From assembly GCF_014297595.2 (NCBI RefSeq), contig NZ_CP060414.2, forward strand, positions 1-64,000: a DNA stretch of 64,000 nucleotides. Direction: 5' to 3'. Source of the stretch: Neisseria musculi (GTDB lineage Bacteria > Pseudomonadota > Gammaproteobacteria > Burkholderiales > Neisseriaceae). Below the pieces are notes generated by a model. It was given only the letters and a program-made list of their open reading frames with translations, had not been told where the DNA came from and did no database searches. Position numbers and translations under genes: made by a program. The number at the start of each line of letters is the position of its first letter. Within the stretch, counting starts at the first letter, position 1. Positions 56,437 to 64,000 of the stretch are shown here, piece after piece.

Positions 56437-57990
56437 ATGGATTTGAGCTGGCTGGCCGAGCCGCAAACGTGGATAGGGTTTGCAACACTGCTGATACTCG
56501 AAGTGGTGCTGGGGGTGGACAACCTGGTGTTTGTGGCGATTCTGGCCAACAAAGTCAAGCCCGCCCTGCGCGACAAAGCCCGCATCACCGGCTTGGTGCT
56601 GGCGGTGATGATGCGGTTGGTGATGCTCGGTTTTATGGCGCACATCATCACGCTCACGCAACCGTTTTTAGAGTGGGGCAGCCTTTCGGTGTCGGGTAAA
56701 GACCTCATCATGTTTGCCGGCGGCCTGTTTCTGCTCTACAAGGCCACCACCGAGCTGCACGAGCGGCTTGAAGGGCACAACCAGATTACCGTTGCCGACA
56801 ACCACAAGAAACACGCGCCGTTTTGGGGCGTGGTGGCGCAGATTCTGATATTGGATGCTGTGTTTTCCATCGATTCGGTGATTACCGCCGTAGCCATGGT
56901 CGAGCATATCATCGTGGCGATGGCCGCCGTGGTGGTGGCGATGACGATGATGATTCTGGCCAGCAAGCCGCTTACCGCGTTTGTAGACAAACACCCCACT
57001 GTGGTGATGCTGTGTTTGGGTTTTCTGCTGATGATAGGCTTCAGCCTGATTGCCGAGGCCTTCCACTTCCATATCCCCAAAGGCTATCTCTATGCCGCCA
57101 TCGGTTTTTCGATTCTGATTGAAATATTCAACCAGGTTTCGCAGAAAAACGTGCGCAAAAACGACTACATCAGCCGCTCGTGGCGGCAGCGCACGGCAGA
57201 AAACGTGTTGGGCATGATGGGTATACGCGAAAGCGTATTGGCCACCGCAGGCGGCAGTGTTGGCGAAGAACGCTTTGAAGAAAACGAAAAATCCATGATA
57301 CGCAGCGTATTGATGCTGGCCGAACGCCCGATACCCGGCGTGATGATTCCGCGCAGCGACATCGAGCGGCTCGATATTTCGCAAAGCCGGCAAGAGCAAT
57401 ACGTCCAACTGCAAAACACCCCCTACAGCCGCCTGCTGGTGGTGGGCAAAGCGGGCGTGGACGAGCCGCTGGGCTACATCAATAAAAAAGATCTGCTCAG
57501 CCAGCTGTTAGAGCACGGAGAAATGAATGTTCAGACGGCCTTGCGGCAGCCTTTGGTGCTGCCCGACAGCACCAGCGCGCTCAACGCTATCGAGCTCTTC
57601 CGCAAAAACAGTGCCGATTATGCTTTGGTGGTGGACGAATTCGGTGCCGTTCTCGGCATGCTGACCATGAAAGATTTGATGGAAACCATTGCCGGAGAAT
57701 TTCCCGAAGCATTCGAGCGCGAAGAAGAGCCGATGCTGCAGGCTCACCCCGATGAAAGTTTAACGGTGGACGGCGCGCTCGAATATGTGGAGTTAGCCCC
57801 CCAGCTCAACCTGCCGCAGCCTGAAGAAGACGCCGGCTACCACACCGTTGCCGGGCTGATTATGGAAGAGCTGCAAAGCATTCCCGGCATAGGCGACCAT
57901 ATCGATTTTCACGGCTGGCGGTTTGAAGTAACCGAAAAAGAAGGCCGGCGCATCGAGCGGGTGAAAATTACCAGGCTGCCGGAAGAATAA
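56437..57990 (+). CDS. TerC-family membrane protein with CBS and CorC domains
   Basis: The protein has 517 residues. The N-terminal TerC domain (about 1-235) has EVVLGVDNLVFVAILANKV and the second half-repeat ILDAVFSIDSVITAVAM, whose acidic residues lie within helices. A CBS pair follows (about 305-420; PIPGVMIPRSDIERLD, YALVVDEFGAVLGMLTM), then a C-terminal transporter-associated (CorC_HlyC) domain (AGLIMEELQSIPGIGDHIDF). The layout is like E. coli YoaE/YegH. It is presumably a metal-ion exporter, possibly for Mn. Confidence 0.9.
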   Translation: MDLSWLAEPQTWIGFATLLILEVVLGVDNLVFVAILANKVKPALRDKARITGLVLAVMMRLVMLGFMAHIITLTQPFLEWGSLSVSGKDLIMFAGGLFLLYKATTELHERLEGHNQITVADNHKKHAPFWGVVAQILILDAVFSIDSVITAVAMVEHIIVAMAAVVVAMTMMILASKPLTAFVDKHPTVVMLCLGFLLMIGFSLIAEAFHFHIPKGYLYAAIGFSILIEIFNQVSQKNVRKNDYISRSWRQRTAENVLGMMGIRESVLATAGGSVGEERFEENEKSMIRSVLMLAERPIPGVMIPRSDIERLDISQSRQEQYVQLQNTPYSRLLVVGKAGVDEPLGYINKKDLLSQLLEHGEMNVQTALRQPLVLPDSTSALNAIELFRKNSADYALVVDEFGAVLGMLTMKDLMETIAGEFPEAFEREEEPMLQAHPDESLTVDGALEYVELAPQLNLPQPEEDAGYHTVAGLIMEELQSIPGIGDHIDFHGWRFEVTEKEGRRIERVKITRLPEE

Positions 57991-58182
57991 CCCGAATAAA
58001 ATCTTGCAGAAACCGTTGCTTATTCCTTTTTTACACTTATAGGTAGGGAAACTGCAGGCGGGCAGGGCAGAAATGCAGGCGGCATTGCTTGTCCCCTTTT
58101 CTTTTTTACATTTGTGGGGAAGCAGCCGGCAGAGTGAAGGGTGCTGCTGCCTTGTTTCCGTTAAATTCAACCCGCCATATCA

Positions 58183-58217
58183 AAAAGCCCGATGTTCTCA
58201 GCAAACATCGGGCTTTT
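58183..58217 (+). terminator. Intrinsic terminator downstream of the TerC gene
   Basis: AAAAGCCCGATGTT pairs exactly with AACATCGGGCTTTT around a 7-base loop. Confidence 0.85.
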
Positions 58218-58246
58218 GCCTGCTGCCGCACCGAACCGGCCGGGGC

Positions 58247-58434
58247 CTTGGCAAAATTCATTCAGGCCGTCTGAACGATTCGACTATCGCCATTTTCGCG
58301 CAGGAGGGAATCCGGCCGTTTTTTATAAATTATTGAAATAAAACACCCGATGGGTTTCAGCCCCGTTATCCCCGCCTGCGCGGGAATGGCGGGGCTTAAG
58401 TATTTCAGACGGCATCAGGGGTATTTCTGCAAGG
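58247..58434. repeat. Dispersed composite repeat, copy B
   Basis: It has the same order of parts as 30031-30216: TTGGCAAAATTCATTCAGGCC, an uptake core, GGGAATCCGGCCG, TTTTTTATAAATTATTGAAA, GCGCGGGAATGGCGGGGCTT, an opposed uptake core and TATTTCTGCAAGG. One dRS3-like arm is mutated (ATTTTC for ATTCCC). Confidence 0.65.
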
Positions 58435-58442
58435 GGCTGCGG

Positions 58443-59093
58443 CTATAAAAACACGCCCGTAACCGAACGCACCAGCGTGATAATGCCGGCCACAAACGGC
58501 ATCATGATTTTGCCCAGCAGCCCGCTCATCAGCAGAATCAGAATAATCCAAGTGCCGTAAGGCTCGATTTTGCGAAACTGCATCGAAGCGCGCGCGGGCA
58601 GAAAGCTGTCGATGAAGCGGCCGCCGTCAAGCGGCAGCACCGGCAGCATATTGAGCACAAACAGCACAGCGTTAATCAGCACGCCGTATTTGGCCATTTC
58701 GCCCAGCGGATATTGAAACGATTCGGGCACATAGGCCGCCAGCGCAAACGCCAGCCCCCAGCCGAATGCCATCGCCAGATTGGATAACGGCCCGGCCACC
58801 GCCACCATGCGCAGTCCCATGCGCATATCGCGGAAATTGCGCGGCACAATCGGCACGGGCTTGGCCCAGCCGAATAAAAACGGCGTAAACAGAAACATCA
58901 GTATCGGCACCAGAACCGTGCCGACCGGGTCGATATGCGCCAGCGGGTTGAGCGTTAGCCTGCCGAGCTGCTCGGCCGTGCGGTCGCCCCAATAGCGTGC
59001 GGCATAACCGTGGGCGGCCTCGTGCACGGTTATCGCCAGCAACACCGGCATCAATGCCAGCAGAAAAACACCTAAATTAAAGCTTTGAAACAT
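58443..59093 (-). CDS. Site-2 protease family membrane metallopeptidase (M50)
   Basis: The 216-residue protein has about five membrane segments. It carries the zinc motif HEAAHGYAAR (about residues 24-33) and the third ligand region NMLPVLPLDGGRF typical of the minimal M50B/Rip3-like S2P family without PDZ domain. It cleaves substrates inside the membrane; the target is unknown. Confidence 0.88.
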   Translation of the reverse strand: MFQSFNLGVFLLALMPVLLAITVHEAAHGYAARYWGDRTAEQLGRLTLNPLAHIDPVGTVLVPILMFLFTPFLFGWAKPVPIVPRNFRDMRMGLRMVAVAGPLSNLAMAFGWGLAFALAAYVPESFQYPLGEMAKYGVLINAVLFVLNMLPVLPLDGGRFIDSFLPARASMQFRKIEPYGTWIILILLMSGLLGKIMMPFVAGIITLVRSVTGVFL

Positions 59094-59169
59094 GGTTTTC
59101 CTTTTGAAGTGAAATCGAGGTTGCGGCCGTCTGAAAACGGCCGCGCCGTGATGAAGCCGTTGCGGGTTT

Positions 59170-59787
59170 TCAGACGGCCTCTACGGTGGTTTGCACGCCC
59201 TTGCCGCTGTCGATAAACACGGCCTGATTGTTGTTGAGCGGATAAAGGGGTAGAAACGCATATTTCTGCCGGATTAAAGCGGTAACCTCGGCAAACGGGT
59301 ATTCGCCGTCGTGTGGCAGCGGGCAGATGCCGATGATGCCCAAGCCTGTGTCGCCGACTGACGCAGCAGCGGCGGCATCGTCCATTTCGCGCACATAAGC
59401 GAGGTTTTCCGCCAATATCATGCTGCCGGCCGATTCGCCGATATAGGGTTTGTTCTCGGCGATTTGCTGTCGGATAACGCTATCGGCCTGTTTGAGCCGA
59501 AGTTGCTCCAGCAGGTAAAAGGTGTTGCCGCCGGAAACGTAAATATAGTGGCAGCGGCGCAGTTTTTCAGCCAGTTGCTCCGCATTTAAAACGGCGGCAT
59601 CGGTTTCTTCGATATTAACGCCCAATGCCCGCCAAGCCGCGCGGGCTTCGTCCACATAAAAATCCACCTCTTCGCCCCGTGCGGCGGTGGGGATGAACGC
59701 CACGGTTTTGTCCTGCATATTTTCGTTCAGACAGGCGGGCAGCAGGGAGGCGGTTTCGGCGAAATAAGAGGTAAGGAAGAGTTTCAT
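59170..59787 (-). CDS. Peptidase S51 (dipeptidase E-like) family protein
   Basis: The 205-residue cytoplasmic protein has the nucleophile elbow IGESAGSMIL with a Ser, plus YIYVSGGNTFYLLEQL and FIPTAA near the N-terminus, as in PepE relatives. It is shorter than E. coli PepE (229) and its substrate is unknown. Its end, Val-Glu-Ala-Val-stop, is formed by an uptake sequence (GCC GTC TGA). Confidence 0.85.
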   Translation of the reverse strand: MKLFLTSYFAETASLLPACLNENMQDKTVAFIPTAARGEEVDFYVDEARAAWRALGVNIEETDAAVLNAEQLAEKLRRCHYIYVSGGNTFYLLEQLRLKQADSVIRQQIAENKPYIGESAGSMILAENLAYVREMDDAAAAASVGDTGLGIIGICPLPHDGEYPFAEVTALIRQKYAFLPLYPLNNNQAVFIDSGKGVQTTVEAV

Positions 59788-59858
59788 GGGTAGGGCTTTC
59801 TCGGGGGCTTTAACAAAAGGGTCTTGCGCTTGTGCGTGGCCGCCGTTTTTCAGACGGC

Positions 59859-60479
59859 CTACAAGCCAAACAGGCTTTTATCGCCCTTGCCTTCGCGCAC
59901 CAGCTCTATGCCGTTGGTCATATCGATAACGGTGGTCGGCTCGGTGCCGCACCAGCCGCCGTCAATCACCAAATCAACGCTGTGCTCCAAGCGGTCACGG
60001 ATTTCGTAAGGATCGGTTAAGGGTTCGCTGTCTTCGGGCAGCATCAGGGTGCAGCTTAACAGCGGCTCGCCCAATTCGGCCAGCAGGGCGAGCGCGGTTT
60101 TATTGTCGGGCACGCGCAGGCCGATGGTTTTGCGCTTTGGGTGCAGGGTGCGGTTGGGCACTTCTTTGGTGGCCTGCAAAATAAAGGTGTAGCTGCCCGG
60201 GGTGGCGGCCTTGAGCCGGCGGAACTGGCCGTTATCCACTTTGGCATAAGTGCCCAAATCCCCCAAATCGGCGCACATCAGCGTGAGATGGTGTTTCTGG
60301 TCGATTTGGCGGATGCGCAAAATGCGCTCCATCGCTTCTTTGTCGCCCAAGTGGCAGCCGAGCGCATAGCAGGAATCGGTGGGGTAAACCGCCACGCCGC
60401 CTTTTCTGATGATGTCGGCGGCTTGTTTGATCAGGCGCTCTTGAGGATTGTCGGGGTGGATGGCGAAAAATTGTGCCAC
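59859..60479 (-). CDS. YciO/Sua5/YrdC family protein
   Basis: The 206-residue protein has the YrdC fold with AVYPTDSCYALGCHLGDKEA, RIRQIDQKHHLTLM, PGSYTFILQATKEVPNRTL and TIGLRVPDNKTAL. PTDSCYALGC and the overall length point to YciO rather than TsaC. YciO binds tRNA-related ligands but its role is unsettled. A GTG start at 60479 with AAGGAA upstream is chosen. The stop TAG is part of an AGGCCGTCTGAA uptake sequence. Confidence 0.88.
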   Translation of the reverse strand: MAQFFAIHPDNPQERLIKQAADIIRKGGVAVYPTDSCYALGCHLGDKEAMERILRIRQIDQKHHLTLMCADLGDLGTYAKVDNGQFRRLKAATPGSYTFILQATKEVPNRTLHPKRKTIGLRVPDNKTALALLAELGEPLLSCTLMLPEDSEPLTDPYEIRDRLEHSVDLVIDGGWCGTEPTTVIDMTNGIELVREGKGDKSLFGL

Positions 60480-60766
60480 GTTGTGTTCCTTGCCGGTTGG
60501 TGATGGGGCAGAATTGTAACCGAAAATGCGCCCGTGCAAGCGGTATGGCCAATCCGCCTGAATATCATATCGCGGATTAATTTAACTTCCGCCACGGTGT
60601 TGTGCCTTGCTGCATTGCCCGCATGGTCAGCGGCTTGATGCTCGGTATCGAAGCCATGGAATCCGCTGCCACAGCGCGCTTCGCGGTATGGCGTGCGGCA
60701 TCGGCTCCCTGCCCGGTGTTTCGGATCGGGTATATGGGGTTAAACGGCCGCCCCTGCAACCGCAAA

Positions 60767-60800
60767 GGCCGTCTGAATATTTTTTCAGACGGCCTTTGCG
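60767..60800. terminator. Uptake-sequence terminator after acp
   Basis: AAGGCCGTCTGAATA and TTTTTCAGACGGCCTTTG pair. It lies 17 bases beyond the acp stop codon (minus strand). The remaining 290 bases up to the YciO start hold no recognised feature. Confidence 0.75.
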
Positions 60801-60816
60801 GCTTGATGCCGGAAAA

Positions 60817-61200
60817 TCAGCGTTTGCGCGGCATGCAGCCTTTATAAACGATTTCCTGAGAGGGCGAGGTAATCATAACGGATTGCCGGCGGTGGTTGTT
60901 GAGCGTCATATGTTCTGCGCCCAGCGAAAAGCTTTTTTCATCGCCGAAAGTGGTGGTAACATCGTCAGAGCGGTAAAGATTGATCGGCATACGGCGGGTT
61001 TTGCCGTTGATATGGGCAGAGGCGTAAACCGGCAGCTTTTGCTTGTTGAAACCGTAGGTTACTTTCACTTTTTTGCCCTGTTGGCAAACATACTGCACCA
61101 CGGTTTTTTTCACCACAGGCCCGGGCATCTCTTCGGCATAGGCCGCTCCCGACAGTGCAGCAGCCGGCAGCAATAATAGGGTTGTCCATAAATTTTTCAT
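60817..61200 (-). CDS. acp: Adhesin complex protein / MliC-type lysozyme inhibitor
   Basis: The 127-residue secreted protein has a Sec signal (MKNLWTTLLLLPAAALSGAA, cleavage near AYA-EE). The mature part has VQYVCQQGKKVKVTYGFNKQ and IMITSPSQEIVYKGC-like segments (here VMITSPSQEIVYKGCM). These closely follow neisserial Acp, an outer-membrane adhesin that also inhibits C-type lysozyme. Two cysteines remain for the disulphide. The ATG at 61200 gives the proper signal peptide. Confidence 0.9.
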   Translation of the reverse strand: MKNLWTTLLLLPAAALSGAAYAEEMPGPVVKKTVVQYVCQQGKKVKVTYGFNKQKLPVYASAHINGKTRRMPINLYRSDDVTTTFGDEKSFSLGAEHMTLNNHRRQSVMITSPSQEIVYKGCMPRKR

Positions 61201-61336
61201 ATTTATGCCTTTCTTTTTCAAAGTAGAATATCAAATATGATGGCTATGATGGCGGAGCCGCCCGCTATTTGCTAAAACCCTCCTGCCCGAAGTTGCGCAC
61301 CCGCCCGTAGATGCCGCCGCGCGTGCCGCATCAGGC

Positions 61337-61956
61337 TTAATGCTGCCCGTAGACGCTGTAGTCATAGCCAGTACAGAAGGTATCTTCTGTTTTAGTTTTT
61401 ATATCCGCATAACTGCACTTGTTATAGCCATGCTTAGTCTCACAAGCCCGCACGGATTTGACAATGGCTTGATAGCCGTCTTGATCCAGGCCGACAAAAA
61501 TGTCAGAAGGTGATTTGGGCCCGCCATCAGCGTAGGCGATCATGGCGCAGGTATTAGCAAACGTAGCAACGATTTGGCAATTGTTGGATTTGCAGCCGCT
61601 TAATGCCTTTTCTACGGCTCTTTTTTCAGAGTAGTACCCCCTGAAATACGTCTGTTTGCAAAATCATAAGCTACAGCCATGTAAAAAGGCGTTCTGCGCA
61701 ATTCGGCGATTTCTTTTTGTATCTTGCGTTCGCGCGCTTCCCATGCTCTGCGTTGGGCTGCTGCGTTTTCTTGCCGGCGGCAGCCATGACCGTAGATATC
61801 TTTGCATCTGCGCAGATTGTCTGATTGAATGGCTCCTTGCATGTTTTGCTGCTGCTAAAACTGCTGCTGGGTTTGTGCCGGTGTAGGTTGAGCCCATGCG
61901 GCACTTGCCATGCCGAACAGTGCAGCCAATGCCAGGGGCTTCAAAAAAACTTTCAT
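61337..61956 (-). pseudogene. DUF4189-type secreted protein, broken by TAG and frameshift
   Basis: The ATG at 61956 with GGAGAAGG upstream starts a signal peptide (MKVFLKPLALAALFGMASAA, then WAQ). Codon 34 (61857-61855) is TAG inside a CAG-rich run. The frame continues NMQGAIQSDNLRRCKDIYGH to FYMAVAYDFANRRISGG. A one-base change in a G5 run near 61637 then moves it to YYSEKRAVEKALSGCKSNNC, QIVATFANTCAMIAYADGG and the end TGYDYSVYGQH. The alternating Ala/Cys pattern is typical of DUF4189 proteins. Confidence 0.75.
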
Positions 61957-62048
61957 TGCCTTCTCCTGTTTCAAGTTGTGCGATTGGGGCGGTTTGCCCC
62001 GTGGTTGCCGTATTTTTGGTTCAGCGCGGTGCTGTTGTTACCGATGGG

Positions 62049-62945
62049 TCATAAACCGTTTGATATTATCTTGAACGGCGTTTTTTCAATTTGCCCTGAA
62101 TCAAACGAATGCGGCGGCCGGAAACATTCCCATATCGGTCGGCATATGTCGGGCAAGGCCGGGCAGGCGCCCAAAATGCCGCCGCCGTAACCGCTCTGCC
62201 GGTGGAAATCGCTGCCGGCGCTGGAAAGAAAACCGTAGCGTTCGGCCGAGAGGGCATAGTTTAAGCGGTCGTTTTGACCGCTGCGGCCGCTGTGCACTTC
62301 GATGGCCGCGCCGCCCGATGCTTTGAATGCTTCAAACAGGTTGCGTTTGGCTGTTGCGGAAAAACCATAGCGCATGGGGTGGGCGATAACGGCCAGCCCG
62401 CCCGCACCGTTGATTGCGGCCACGGCAGCGGCCAAATCCGCCCATTCGTGCGGCACAGAAGCGGGTTTGCCGTCGCCCAGATATTTGCTGAAAGCCTGCT
62501 GTTGGTTGCGCACATGGCCTGTGTTAATCAGAAACTCGGCCACATGGGTGCGCGATACGGTTTCGGGGTTGGCGGCCAGAGCGAGCGCGCCTTCGTATGC
62601 GCCGCCGATGCCTTGCTTCTCGAGCTTGGCGGCAATGGCTTGCAAGCGTTTCAGACGGCCTTTGCGCACTTCGGCCAGCAGGTTTTGCAAATCTTCGTTG
62701 CCGTCATCAAAATCCAGCCCGACAATGTGCACGGTGCGCTTGCGCCAGGTAACGGAAATTTCCACGCCGTTAATCAGGCGGATGCCGCATTTTTGCGCTT
62801 CGGCGCGCGCTTCGGTCAGCCCGCCGGTGTGGTCGTGGTCAGTGAGCGCGAGCAGGGTGCAGCCGTTGGCGTGCGCCAGCCGTACCACTTCGGCGGGGCT
62901 TAAGCGGCCGTCTGAAACATTGGAATGGCAGTGCAGATCTATCAT
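62049..62945 (-). CDS. PHP-domain phosphoesterase (YciV/TrpH, RNase AM-like)
   Basis: The 298-residue protein has PHP metal motifs MIDLHCHSNVSDG, TDHDHTGG, GVEIS, AHP (LAVIAHPMRY) and SSAGSDFHR, characteristic of YciV. The E. coli homologue (RNase AM) trims RNA 5' ends and degrades short 5' monophosphate products. The C-terminal ~20 residues (PHSFDSGQIEKTPFKIIS) are not conserved-looking and may be an extension. Confidence 0.9.
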   Translation of the reverse strand: MIDLHCHSNVSDGRLSPAEVVRLAHANGCTLLALTDHDHTGGLTEARAEAQKCGIRLINGVEISVTWRKRTVHIVGLDFDDGNEDLQNLLAEVRKGRLKRLQAIAAKLEKQGIGGAYEGALALAANPETVSRTHVAEFLINTGHVRNQQQAFSKYLGDGKPASVPHEWADLAAAVAAINGAGGLAVIAHPMRYGFSATAKRNLFEAFKASGGAAIEVHSGRSGQNDRLNYALSAERYGFLSSAGSDFHRQSGYGGGILGACPALPDICRPIWECFRPPHSFDSGQIEKTPFKIISNGL

Positions 62946-62954
62946 GGTTGCCTT

Positions 62955-63155
62955 TCAGACGGCCTTATCCCCGCCGCCCGCTTTTTCGGCAAGCTGCGCC
63001 TGCCATTGCTGCTGCTGCGCATCGTAGGCGGCTTTTTGGTGCCAATAAACCGTTTGGATGCACGCATCGCCGCAATCGCTGCCGCAGCATTCCCATGCTT
63101 CGGGGCGCACGGGCTCGGGCAGCAGGTTTTCAGGTTTCAGTTTGTTCGGGGTCAT
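62955..63155 (-). CDS. Small oxidoreductase-like domain protein (PF09791 type)
   Basis: The 66-residue protein contains PVRPEAWECCGSDCGDACIQ then YWHQKAAYD. This is the Cys-rich segment found in the oxidoreductase-like N-terminal family. Its function is unknown; the four cysteines may bind metal. It overlaps the S4 gene by 26 bases, so the two are probably one transcript. It ends Asp-Lys-Ala-Val-stop, formed by an uptake sequence. Confidence 0.75.
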   Translation of the reverse strand: MTPNKLKPENLLPEPVRPEAWECCGSDCGDACIQTVYWHQKAAYDAQQQQWQAQLAEKAGGGDKAV

Positions 63156-63372
63156 GGCCGTTTTCGATTTCTAACACCGCGCCGTTAAATTCAATCACTT
63201 CGCCGCCGCGTATTTTGGCGGTTTTGCGGGTTTCGGTTTTGCCGTTGCGCAACACCTGCCCGCCGGCAATCGCCGCTTTGGCTTGGCCGCCGCTATTGGT
63301 TAAGCCGGCCAGTTTGAGCAGGTCGCATAAGGCGATGTATTCGTGGTTTTCCAGATAGATAGTGGCGTGCAT
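63130..63372 (-). CDS. S4-type RNA-binding protein (YbcJ-like)
   Basis: The 80-residue protein is a single S4 domain: EYIALCDLLKLAGLTNSGGQ, AKAAIAGGQVLRNGKTETR and KTAKIRGGEVIEF. This is the pattern of YbcJ/YaaA-type small RNA-binding proteins. Its 3' end overlaps the next gene. Confidence 0.88.
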   Translation of the reverse strand: MHATIYLENHEYIALCDLLKLAGLTNSGGQAKAAIAGGQVLRNGKTETRKTAKIRGGEVIEFNGAVLEIENGHDPEQTET

Positions 63373-63712
63373 ACTGATTCGGATAAATAAAAATACTATT
63401 CTACGTTAAAACAGCATATTGCCCCTAGTTTTGCTATATGCTATCGATTTTTGGTTTTTGATTTAAAATTACTAAAATTAATGAGATTGATAGTTGTGAA
63501 AGGAAAGCTGTTTAGGTATAGTTGCCCCATTGCTTCATCAGCAGGCAATAATATAACGGGAGCTTTATTTCGGGCGCAGGCTGCCGCCGGCCGCCGGAAG
63601 CAGGCTTTCCACACAAACACCCGGATACCGCACATCAGGATTTTGTTGTTTCGGCCGGTATCGGCGAAATCAACATTATATCAACTGCCAAACTTATCCA
63701 AAAGGAACAACC
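63373..63712. other. Intergenic region between the S4 gene and katA
   Basis: AT-rich near 63420-63490, with a GC-rich patch near 63570-63610. It presumably holds the divergent promoters. TTGATAGTTG near 63488 could be part of a promoter, but I do not identify a regulator site. Confidence 0.4.
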
Positions 63713-64000
63713 ATGAGTAAATGCCCTGTAACCCATTTGACCCGCAGCAACGGCGCCCCTGTTTCCGACAATCAAAACAGTCTCACTGCAGGCCCGCGCG
63801 GTCCGTTGTTGGCTCAAGATTTGTGGCTCAATGAAAAATTGGCCGATTTTGCGCGTGAAGTTATCCCCGAGCGCCGTATGCATGCCAAAGGCAGCGGCGC
63901 ATTCGGTACTTTCACCGTAACCAACGACATCACTAAATATACCCGTGCCGCCATTTTCAGCAAAGTGGGTAAAAAAACCGAAATGTTCGCCCGCTTCACC
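63713..64000 (+). CDS. katA: Catalase, 5' part (runs off the window)
   Basis: The 96 residues seen begin [20 protein letters not shown]. They contain the haem-side catalytic His in [14 protein letters not shown], followed by [20 protein letters not shown], typical of small-subunit clade 3 catalases that degrade H2O2. AAAGGAAC precedes the ATG. The frame is open to the window edge. Confidence 0.95.
   Translation, partial: MSKCPVTHLTRSNGAPVSDNQNSLTAGPRGPLLAQDLWLNEKLADFAREVIPERRMHAKGSGAFGTFTVTNDITKYTRAAIFSKVGKKTEMFARFT

Overview
The window comes from a Neisseria-type betaproteobacterium. The 10-base core of the neisserial DNA uptake sequence, GCCGTCTGAA, occurs throughout, mostly as the AG form AGGCCGTCTGAA and very often as inverted pairs downstream of genes. 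Gene content agrees: Acp-type lysozyme inhibitor/adhesin, UbiM-type hydroxylase, a PTS without a sugar permease, and a dusB-fis-purH cluster. I cannot name the species.

Layout. 1-2650: dnaA and dnaN. 2651-9110: no intact gene, but a pile of decayed insertion sequences (IS1595, IS110, IS21 and IS3 family remnants, some adjacent to or facing each other). 9110-11663: acnD (2-methylcitrate dehydratase), broken by frameshifts and a small deletion. 11929-15165, minus strand: purH, fis, dusB. 15859-16749, minus: a DAHP-synthase-like protein that has lost the catalytic motifs. 16870-19041: AsmA-like protein. 19288-22293, minus: polyamine ABC transporter potG-potH-potI without its binding protein. 22831-23245: ribosomal proteins rpmB and rpmG. 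23860-26973: a three-gene chemotaxis-like module (membrane HPt/ATPase kinase, CheY-like receiver, CheX-like phosphatase). 27105-33905: ubiM, trhP/yegQ, pabB-pabC fusion, ppk2. 34038-40255: a small MliC-like lipoprotein, tsaD and metF, with two more IS-remnant stretches. 40256-50156: glmS, glmU, a lipoprotein, a HAD phosphatase, thiB, fabF, acpP and a prolyl oligopeptidase. 50900-54074: hpt, then EIIA-HPr-EI. 54582-64000: lysP, a TerC-CBS protein, site-2 protease, S51 peptidase, YciO, acp, a broken DUF4189 gene, a PHP phosphoesterase, two small proteins, and the 5' part of katA.

Most genes are core housekeeping: replication, purine synthesis and salvage, folate, cell-wall precursors (glmS/glmU), fatty-acid synthesis and tRNA modification. 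The accessory interest lies in four things. First, the CheA/CheY/CheX-like module has no receptor, CheW or flagellar gene nearby; it is the best candidate for an undescribed system. Second, the DAHP-synthase-like pseudoenzyme has an open full-length frame. Third, uptake sequences have been recruited as stop codons, terminators, an in-gene hairpin in dnaA, and the borders of tandemly duplicated non-coding units. Fourth, the IS graveyard next to dnaA-dnaN may have accompanied the loss of acnD. I saw no rRNA, tRNA or CRISPR array.
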